This document shows, one piece after another, positions 56,712-64,000 of a stretch of DNA of 64,000 nucleotides; position 1 is the first letter of the stretch, and each line of letters opens with the position of its first letter. Source of the stretch: Prinsepia uniflora (Eukaryota > Streptophyta > Magnoliopsida > Rosales > Rosaceae); assembly GCA_032719365.1 (NCBI GenBank), contig CM064866.1:71373028-71437027 (forward strand). Direction: 5' to 3'. Position numbers and translations under genes: made by a program. A model generated the notes under the pieces. That model ran no database searches. It was given only the letters and a program-made list of their open reading frames with translations, and was not told the DNA's origin.

Positions 56712-57905
56712 ATGCCTCCGAGACGTAGACCCTCTCCACGACCTGAAGAAGAAATGGCGAGGGGAACTGAGAGTACTACGATTGAACGAGCCCAGCGGCT
56801 TGGGGCTACTACTTTTAGTGGTGGGGCTGATCCTGAGGAAGCCCAGAGGTGGATTACCAGACTTGAGCGGATTTTTGCGGTGATGCATTGTCCGCCGGAG
56901 GAGCGAGTATTGTTGGCTACGTTTCTGTTGGACGGTGCGGCGTACGAGTGGTGGTATACCCTCGAGTTGTCCGGTTGGGATGCCCACAATGTGACCTGGG
57001 AGACGTTTAGGGAACGGTTTCTGGAGCAGTATTACCCTCGTTCTTTTCGAGACGCCAAGGAGGCGGAGTTTCTGCAGCTCCAACAGGGGAGTATGAGTGT
57101 GGCTGAGTACGAACGGAAGTTCCAGATGTTGTCTCGGTTTGCTCCTGCGTTTGTGGCTACTGAAGCCGAGAAATGTCGTAGGTTTGAATTGGGCTTGCGA
57201 GGCGAGATTCGAGCCATCGTGACGGCTGGATCGTTTGCTACTCTCCGCGACTTGTCAGATGCTGCGGTGAGGGTGGAGGCTAGTTTGCCAGTGCGCCGCC
57301 GGGAACCATCTATTCCTGGAGCTTTGAGCCAGCGGACACCGAAAAGGGGTAACTTCGGTGGAGCGTCATCGTCGGGCGATGATCGTTTTGGTAGGCCCGG
57401 CAGTGTCCAGGGTTCAGGATTTTGGGGTTACCGAGCACCGCCGACTCCGCAAGCTAGTGCGACGTCGGTAGCGTCCACAGGGAGACCGAGCAGTGGACCA
57501 GGTTGGAATGTGTGTTTCTACTGTGGGGAGCGAGGTCATTTCCGACGTGAGTGTCCACAGTTGCCACAGGAAAGTGGTGTAGATCGAGGAGTAGCGGAGC
57601 CTGGACAGAGTACAGCGTCAGGGACAGCAAGCCCGAGAAGAGGGGGTGGCACTGCCACGAGTAGTTCGAGGGGACGTGGTAGAGCATCGGGATCTCAGGC
57701 CCGAGTGTTTTCGATGACTCAGCAGGAGGATCAGTTGACACCAGATACGGGGACAGGTACTGGTTTTACTTTTGGTTGTGCTGTACTTAGGTTTGATTGT
57801 TATCCAGGGCAGAGTCTAGGAGTTTTCTTAGAGGACTGGAGTGTTACAGCGGATCGAGATGAGGTTATTGAAGGAGAGAACCCACAAGCTAGAGTTTGCC
57901 TTTAG
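56712..57905 (+). CDS. Gag of the non-autonomous element, copy 1
   Basis: The frame is open from about 56607, but the likely start is ATG 56712 (M-P-P-R-R-R), the usual Tekay/Del Gag start; ATG 56700 is an in-frame alternative. From 56712 it has 397 residues. The retrotransposon gag core spans about 35-188 (E-A-Q-R-W-I-T-R-L-E, A-A-Y-E-W-W, F-L-E-Q-Y-Y-P). A Ser/Gly-rich linker and one CCHC zinc knuckle follow (C-F-Y-C-G-E-R-G-H-F-R-R-E-C, about 268-281). The tail reads R-V-F-S-M-T-Q-Q-E-D, the point where family members continue into protease, and then leaves the family. Gag would package element RNA in virus-like particles. No stop interrupts it, so it may be functional. Confidence 0.9.
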   Translation: MPPRRRPSPRPEEEMARGTESTTIERAQRLGATTFSGGADPEEAQRWITRLERIFAVMHCPPEERVLLATFLLDGAAYEWWYTLELSGWDAHNVTWETFRERFLEQYYPRSFRDAKEAEFLQLQQGSMSVAEYERKFQMLSRFAPAFVATEAEKCRRFELGLRGEIRAIVTAGSFATLRDLSDAAVRVEASLPVRRREPSIPGALSQRTPKRGNFGGASSSGDDRFGRPGSVQGSGFWGYRAPPTPQASATSVASTGRPSSGPGWNVCFYCGERGHFRRECPQLPQESGVDRGVAEPGQSTASGTASPRRGGGTATSSSRGRGRASGSQARVFSMTQQEDQLTPDTGTGTGFTFGCAVLRFDCYPGQSLGVFLEDWSVTADRDEVIEGENPQARVCL

Positions 57906-58249
57906 GACTTTGTAGATTTATTCCGATAGTGGCCGAAGTAATAACCGAGGGAGGAGCCAGCCAGTAGGAAAGTATCTGTGGTCGTACACGAGGATGTGCT
58001 CTGTGAATTCTATCGGGTACTCCACATGAGATATTGTAAAATACCTTTGTTTGCTGTTCATAGAGTTTCCCTTGCGTACACAAGGTAACCGTAGTTGGAG
58101 CTGGTGTGAAATACCCAAGGTGGAGATGATAGACAGGAAACCCAGGAGAGGTTGTTGCTGACCTAGTGTTGATTACCGGTTAGGAGACCCTAGGTGACGG
58201 GGACTATCTGTGGAATTTCGGGGACGAAATTCTTTTTAGGGGGGTAGAT
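57906..58249 (+). other. Post-gag region and polypurine tract, copy 1
   Basis: 344 bp with no pol domain. The last part contains TTTCGGGGACGAAATTC and the purine tract TTTTTAGGGGGGTAGAT, ending at LTR2. In autonomous Tekay elements similar text lies at the very end of pol, so the pol gene seems to have been lost by an internal deletion. Confidence 0.8.
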
Positions 58250-61200
58250 TGTAACAACCCGTCCCGAGAACCGGGATTAGTAGACTAATTAAGGTGTGAT
58301 TAGTGAGGTTAAGCAGTGGTTAGGTGGTCCCGATAGGTCCTTGCGGGTAGAATGACGATTTTGCCCCTGGTCCAGGCAAAATAGGTGACTTTTAGTTTGG
58401 GTGGTCAATTGGGTATTGGCCAGTGACCAGGACGTAATTGAGGATGTCACGAATCCGTAGACATGAGGTACGTTCGATTCCGACATCCGAGGAGGAAGTT
58501 GTGATGTTCGGAAGGTTGAGGGCATGACCGTAATTTGGGTAAAGTAGGGGGAATAGTTGACTTTTTGTCTAATCGGGTTTTGGTAGATTGACCTAGCATG
58601 GTTAGATAGTTCTTGTCGTCCTGAGTTCGATGACAGGCGGCACGTATTCATCGGACTTACGAGGCGAGAGTTACGGGTCTAGGAAGTTTTGGTAAAACCG
58701 TAAAAATGTGTAAACTAGAGGGTATTTTGGTCTTTCTGCACATTGGGATTTGTGCAGAAAGAAGGAAATGGACGGCTGGGATTTCACCAGGTGGGATAAG
58801 GAGTGGAGTGGATGGTGACACATGGCAGGGGGCTAGAGGATTCTGGGAGAATCCTGTGTGGTCTCAGCCCAAATAATTGGGGTGCACTCGTGCAACCCGT
58901 GTAGTTCTTCGATACACAAAGAAACAGAGTGAACTTGTGAGGAGAAGTTGGGGGAGTGATCGTGGCTGGTGTTGAGTTCTGGTGAGTGAGGGAGAGACAG
59001 GGAGGTCAGTGTGAGCTGGTGGTGGTGAATTGGAGCTGTGATCGTGCACGGCGACACGGCGGTGGTGCGGAGACGTTTTGGGGAAACAGGGAGCCTGTGA
59101 GTTCGAGGTGGTGGCTACACCGTGAGGTGAGGCAAACCAAGGCGAGGGAAGCCGTAGGAGACTGTAGGGAGGCCAACGACCACCGTGGTACGTGGCGGTG
59201 CGCACGGCGGAGCCGCAATCGAAGGGTAAGTTTTCTGCTCTGTTTTACCCGTGATTTTCATTTGGAAAGTCGTGAGTCTGGGCTTAGAGTCGAGAGGATT
59301 GAAGGTTAGGGTGATGTTCAGGGAGGTTCGAGGAATGGTTTGGGATGGTCGCCGTGACGGGGGCGTACACGGCGGAGCTCAGTCGAAGACGAGCATTCTG
59401 GTGCTCTGTTTGGCCGTGAACTTCGAACCCAAAGTCGTGGACTTCTGGGGTGAGTTGAAGGGTTAGGAGTGTTGGACTAGGTTCAGTGAGGTTGTGGGGT
59501 GAGTCTGGTATCGCCACCGTGACGGGAGGTGACCGGAGTAGAAGGATCGTGAAACAGGGGAAAAGTGGCCGTCTGGTTCGAGCTTGAATCGACGATGACG
59601 GGGCTATGTCGAGGTTAGAGGAGTTGAGGGATGGATTCATGGTGTCTGGACGAAGCTGCAGAAGAAGAGAGGGAAGGAAAAGGTGGCCGGACGGTGGAGA
59701 ATGCCTCTCGCCGGTCCAGTTGCAGCGGCCGGTTCAGCACAGTGCACTCGAGGTTGGGGGTGACACTGTAGCTGGCGCGTGAGGGCCACGCGCAGCCACT
59801 TTGGGCGGCGCGTGGGGGCGCGTGCGGCGGCGATGGGGAAAACGATCAACATGACTTTTGGCCTAGGAGTTGTGGTGAGTTCAATGGAGTTGGTTTCGAG
59901 TCAATCGGATGTCGTTTGAGTGTAGTTCCGCGAGGGTGAAGGTTTAGGGTCCCGGGGTTCTAGGTCTTCGGTTCGGGGATTTTTGAGGAAATTTAGGAGA
60001 ATGTTTGTAGACGTATTAGTGACGTATTTTTGACAGTGCTTGACAGGATCGGGATTTCCCGAGGAAGCCGAGGAACGTGCTGGACGTTCGGGACGCGAGT
60101 AGGGCTCAGTACTGTGAGTGGACCCTTTCCTTAAACTCGAACATGCATAACTGTTTTCTATAATTGTTTTATGGTTTTAATTATGATTTTCTGTTTATCG
60201 GATATGCCTGGTCGATTTTACATGTGCACGGTTTTCGAGGAAGTCTGGTTTTTAGCACGTTTTACAAGGAAGTGGTTGACTTCTGAAATTGATGCTTTAG
60301 TTTCGGAATTTCAATTGATAAGTGATTTCTAATGATTATAAATGGATTTTGGACTATGATTTTGATAATCAAGGTTTTCGATTTTAGAATCGGATTTCGA
60401 AAAACGAGATTTGGTTTTAAAGTTGAAAAGTGGCTTCCGGATTTGGGTTCGAAATGACGGTTCTGGATGCCGGAAGGGCATCGGACCAGTGGTTTCGGAT
60501 TCGGGTTTGGATGTGGATTGGTAAATGGGTTTCAAATGGTTTTGGGATTGGATTTGCTGGATCTGGTTATTGGGTTTAAAGACCCGGATATATGTGACGG
60601 GGGACCGGCCGGATTGGGTTTAAAGACCCGGATTGAGTTTAAAGACTCGGGAGTTTAAAGACTCGGATATATTGATTTTCCCCCGTAGGCCTTGAGTTTA
60701 AAGACTCGGATATGATTAAGGCCTGGATTGAGTTTAAAGACTCGGGAGTTTAAAGACTCGAATAGGTCCAGCAGGTTTGATCAGAAAATGACGATTTGAT
60801 GTTTATGGTTTCTGATACGATTTTATGATTCACATGCTGTGGTTTTTCTAACTGTTTTATAGTGTTTCTGTTTCTTATGATGCGGTTTATGGTAAAGTGA
60901 TTTATAACTGTGTTCATAACTATTGGTTGTGCATGTGGTTTTCAAAACGGAGGGTTAAAATTGGTTTTCTGATAAATGGTTTTAGAACCTTTCTTTATGG
61001 TCCACTCACACTTTTGTTTTAACTTGCCCTCCAGGTTGTGGAGCGAGCGCGGGGTCTTGACGTCGAGGCAGTATCCGAGGCATAGAAGTGACGTGAGGGA
61101 TTTCAGAATAGTTTAAAGTTTTCCGTGTGCGTGTAGTTTATCAGTTTTTATTTTTCCTTGTATTTTCGTACTATGCAAAACGATAAGGTTGGGATATTTC

Positions 61201-61320
61201 GTAAATGACTCCTGCGTCTGACTGGGTTTGCGTGAGTTTTACTTGGGTATTGTGTCGGGAGGTCAGACGGGAGCGGGATTTACCTCGGGTTTTGGGGTGA
61301 AACCGGGGTGGGTCCTGACA
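58250..61320 (+). repeat. LTR2 of the array, 3071 bp
   Basis: Same ends and length as LTR1. In its first 915 bp it shares most variant bases with LTR3 rather than LTR1. It has three private changes by eye (58322, and one each in the CCCGTGTAG and CACAAAGAAAC segments). After that it matches LTR1 except at 60193. The palindromic units lie at 60570-60760. Confidence 0.92.
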
Positions 61321-61426
61321 ATTGGTATCAGAGCATAGGTTGTCTGGTTTGTGGGGTTTGTTGGGTTGTGAGGTTGTGTTTCAGTTGCTTAACTACTTCT
61401 ATGCCTCTTTCAGCATGCGGTTGACG

Positions 61427-62620
61427 ATGCCTCCGAGACGTAGACCCTCTCCACGACCTGAAGAAGAAATGGCGAGGGGAACTGAGAGTACTACGATTGA
61501 ACGAGCCCAGCGGCTTGGGGCTACTACTTTTAGTGGTGGGGCTGATCCTGAGGAAGCCCAGAGGTGGATTACCAGACTTGAGCGGATTTTTGCGGTGATG
61601 CATTGTCCGCCGGAGGAGCGAGTATTGTTGGCTACGTTTCTGTTGGACGGTGCGGCGTACGAGTGGTGGTATACCCTCGAGTTGTCCGGTTGGGATGCCC
61701 ACAATGTGACCTGGGAGACGTTTAGGGAACGGTTTCTGGAGCAGTATTACCCTCGTTCTTTTCGAGACGCCAAGGAGGCGGAGTTTCTGCAGCTCCAACA
61801 GGGGAGTATGAGTGTGGCTGAGTACGAACGGAAGTTCCAGATGTTGTCTCGGTTTGCTCCTGCGTTTGTGGCTACTGAAGCCGAGAAATGTCGTAGGTTT
61901 GAATTGGGCTTGCGAGGCGAGATTCGAGCCATCGTGACGGCTGGATCGTTTGCTACTCTCCGCGACTTGTCAGATGCTGCGGTGAGGGTGGAGGCTAGTT
62001 TGCCAGTGCGCCGCCGGGAACCATCTATTCCTGGAGCTTTGAGCCAGCGGACACCGAAAAGGGGTAACTTCGGTGGAGCGTCATCGTCGGGCGATGATCG
62101 TTTTGGTAGGCCCGGCAGTGTCCAGGGTTCAGGATTTTGGGGTTACCGAGCACCGCCGACTCCGCAAGCTAGTGCGACGTCGGTAGCGTCCACAGGGAGA
62201 CCGAGCAGTGGACCAGGTTGGAATGTGTGTTTCTACTGTGGGGAGCGAGGTCATTTCCGACGTGAGTGTCCACAGTTGCCACAGGAAAGTGGTGTAGATC
62301 GAGGAGTAGCGGAGCCTGGACAGAGTACAGCGTCAGGGACAGCAAGCCCGAGAAGAGGGGGTGGCACTGCCACGAGTAGTTCGAGGGGACGTGGTAGAGC
62401 ATCGGGATCTCAGGCCCGAGTGTTTTCGATGACTCAGCAGGAGGATCAGTTGACACCAGATACGGGGACAGGTACTGGTTTTACTTTTGGTTGTGCTGTA
62501 CTTAGGTTTGATTGTTATCCAGGGCAGAGTCTAGGAGTTTTCTTAGAGGACTGGAGTGTTACAGCGGATCGAGATGAGGTTATTGAAGGAGAGAACCCAC
62601 AAGCTAGAGTTTGCCTTTAG
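61427..62620 (+). CDS. Gag of the non-autonomous element, copy 2
   Basis: The protein is identical to copy 1 over all 397 residues from the ATG at 61427 (in-frame alternative at 61415). The identity, with the 4715-bp offset kept throughout, shows the duplication is very young or is being homogenised. Confidence 0.9.
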   Translation: MPPRRRPSPRPEEEMARGTESTTIERAQRLGATTFSGGADPEEAQRWITRLERIFAVMHCPPEERVLLATFLLDGAAYEWWYTLELSGWDAHNVTWETFRERFLEQYYPRSFRDAKEAEFLQLQQGSMSVAEYERKFQMLSRFAPAFVATEAEKCRRFELGLRGEIRAIVTAGSFATLRDLSDAAVRVEASLPVRRREPSIPGALSQRTPKRGNFGGASSSGDDRFGRPGSVQGSGFWGYRAPPTPQASATSVASTGRPSSGPGWNVCFYCGERGHFRRECPQLPQESGVDRGVAEPGQSTASGTASPRRGGGTATSSSRGRGRASGSQARVFSMTQQEDQLTPDTGTGTGFTFGCAVLRFDCYPGQSLGVFLEDWSVTADRDEVIEGENPQARVCL

Positions 62621-62964
62621 GACTTTGTAGATTTATTCCGATAGTGGCCGAAGTAATAACCGAGGGAGGAGCCAGCCAGTAGGAAAGTATCTGTGGTCGT
62701 ACACGAGGATGTGCTCTGTGAATTCTATCGGGTACTCCACATGAGATATTGTAAAATACCTTTGTTTGCTGTTCATAGAGTTTCCCTTGCGTACACAAGG
62801 TAACCGTAGTTGGAGCTGGTGTGAAATACCCAAGGTGGAGATGATAGACAGGAAACCCAGGAGAGGTTGTTGCTGACCTAGTGTTGATTACCGGTTAGGA
62901 GACCCTAGGTGACGGGGACTATCTGTGGAATTTCGGGGACGAAATTCTTTTTAGGGGGGTAGAT
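62621..62964 (+). other. Post-gag region and polypurine tract, copy 2
   Basis: Matches 57906-58249 at an offset of 4715 bp. It ends in the purine tract before LTR3. Confidence 0.8.
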
Positions 62965-64000
62965 TGTAACAACCCGTCCCGAGAACCGGGATTAGTAGAC
63001 TAATTAAGGTGTGATTAGTGAGGTTAAGCAGTGGTTGGGTGGTCCCGATAGGTCCTTGCGGGTAGAATGACGATTTTGCCCCTGGTCCAGGCAAAATAGG
63101 TGACTTTTAGTTTGGGTGGTCAATTGGGTATTGGCCAGTGACCAGGACGTAATTGAGGATGTCACGAATCCGTAGACATGAGGTACGTTCGATTCCGACA
63201 TCCGAGGAGGAAGTTGTGATGTTCGGAAGGTTGAGGGCATGACCGTAATTTGGGTAAAGTAGGGGGAATAGTTGACTTTTTGTCTAATCGGGTTTTGGTA
63301 GATTGACCTAGCATGGTTAGATAGTTCTTGTCGTCCTGAGTTCGATGACAGGCGGCACGTATTCATCGGACTTACGAGGCGAGAGTTACGGGTCTAGGAA
63401 GTTTTGGTAAAACCGTAAAAATGTGTAAACTAGAGGGTATTTTGGTCTTTCTGCACATTGGGATTTGTGCAGAAAGAAGGAAATGGACGGCTGGGATTTC
63501 ACCAGGTGGGATAAGGAGTGGAGTGGATGGTGACACATGGCAGGGGGCTAGAGGATTCTGGGAGAATCCTGTGTGGTCTCAGCCCAAATAATTGGGGTGC
63601 ACTCGTGCAACCCGTGCAGTTCTTCGATACACAGAGAAACAGAGTGAACTTGTGAGGAGAAGTTGGGGGAGTGATCGTGGCTGGTGTTGAGTTCTGGTGA
63701 GTGAGGGAGAGACAGGGAGGTCAGTGTGAGCTGGTGGTGGTGAATTGGAGCTGTGATCGTGCACGGCGACACGGCGGTGGTGCGGAGACGTTTTGGGGAA
63801 ACAGGGAGCCTGTGAGTTCGAGGTGGTGGCTACACCGTGAGGTGAGGCAAACCAAGGCGAGGGAAGCCGTAGGAGACTGTAGGGAGGCCAACGACCACCG
63901 TGGTACGTGGCGGTGCGCACGGCGGAGCCGCAATCGAAGGGTAAGTTTTCTGCTCTGTTTTACCCGTGATTTTCATTTGGAAAGTCGTGAGTCTGGGCTT
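62965..64000 (+). repeat. LTR3 of the array, first 1036 bp
   Basis: Begins TGTAACAACCC and is cut by the window end. It shares the variants CTGGGAGAATCC, GGTCTCAGCCC, GTGATCGTGC and GCTACACCGTG with LTR2 against LTR1. Confidence 0.9.

Larger units (their letters stand above)
53535..64000 (+). mobile_element. Tandem array of a gag-only LTR retrotransposon (LTR-gag-LTR-gag-LTR)
   Basis: TGTAACAACCCGTCCCG occurs at 53535, 58250 and 62965, an exact period of 4715 bp. The first two LTRs are 3071 bp (to 56605 and 61320) and end TCCTGACA. Each is followed by a tRNA-Met primer-binding site (TTGGTATCAGAGC) and an internal region of 1644 bp, then a polypurine tract and the next LTR. The internal region encodes Gag only. 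Such gag-only elements have been called TR-GAG and must borrow protease, RT and integrase. The gag type (M-P-P-R-R-R start) and the 3' end (ATTTCGGGGACGAAATTC before the purine tract) match Tekay/Del chromoviruses. The third LTR leaves the window. Confidence 0.9.

Overview
The window is nuclear DNA of a flowering plant, most likely a eudicot. It is low in genes and rich in LTR retrotransposons, and the few real genes have short exons with GT-AG introns of plant type and AT-rich spacers. Plant-specific families are present: a GT-2-type trihelix factor, a CSI1 fragment, a plant Nudix clade with an N-terminal pre-Nudix domain, and Tat-type and Tekay-type gypsy elements. The species cannot be named from the sequence.

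Layout. 1-4928: a decayed Ty1/copia element whose left LTR is cut by the window edge. 5343-6079: two unrelated gene fragments side by side, one from a CELLULOSE SYNTHASE INTERACTIVE-like gene and one from a glycine-rich RNA-binding protein. 6614-18646: a complete but decayed Tat-lineage Ty3/gypsy element on the minus strand, with both LTRs and a 5-bp target duplication (GTTGG). It carries an extra ORF on the opposite strand and two tandem-repeat blocks between pol and the 3' LTR. 19306-32475: a cemetery of solo and broken long LTRs, all related to the array at the right end. Three are complete solo LTRs with perfect 5-bp target duplications; one of these splits a small two-helix ORF that resembles ARGOS/OSR. 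32713-35643: a Mutator-like terminal-inverted-repeat element with a second inverted-repeat element inside.

36190-44187 is the gene island. A two-exon single-trihelix transcription factor (minus strand) shares a 360-bp head-to-head promoter, with two G-boxes, with a Nudix hydrolase copy (plus strand). That copy has broken splice sites and a 2-bp deletion. An intact eight-exon Nudix hydrolase paralogue lies downstream in tandem. 44188-53534 is mostly AT-rich spacer with a degenerate tRNA-Ile, a MITE and several minor repeats.

53535-64000 holds a tandem array LTR-gag-LTR-gag-LTR with an exact 4715-bp period and LTRs of about 3.07 kb. Its internal region encodes only a Gag protein (TR-GAG-type non-autonomous element), and the two internal regions are essentially identical. 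The pattern of LTR differences suggests the array arose by unequal recombination between the LTRs. All coordinates, motifs and repeat comparisons were read by eye; no database search or alignment was run.
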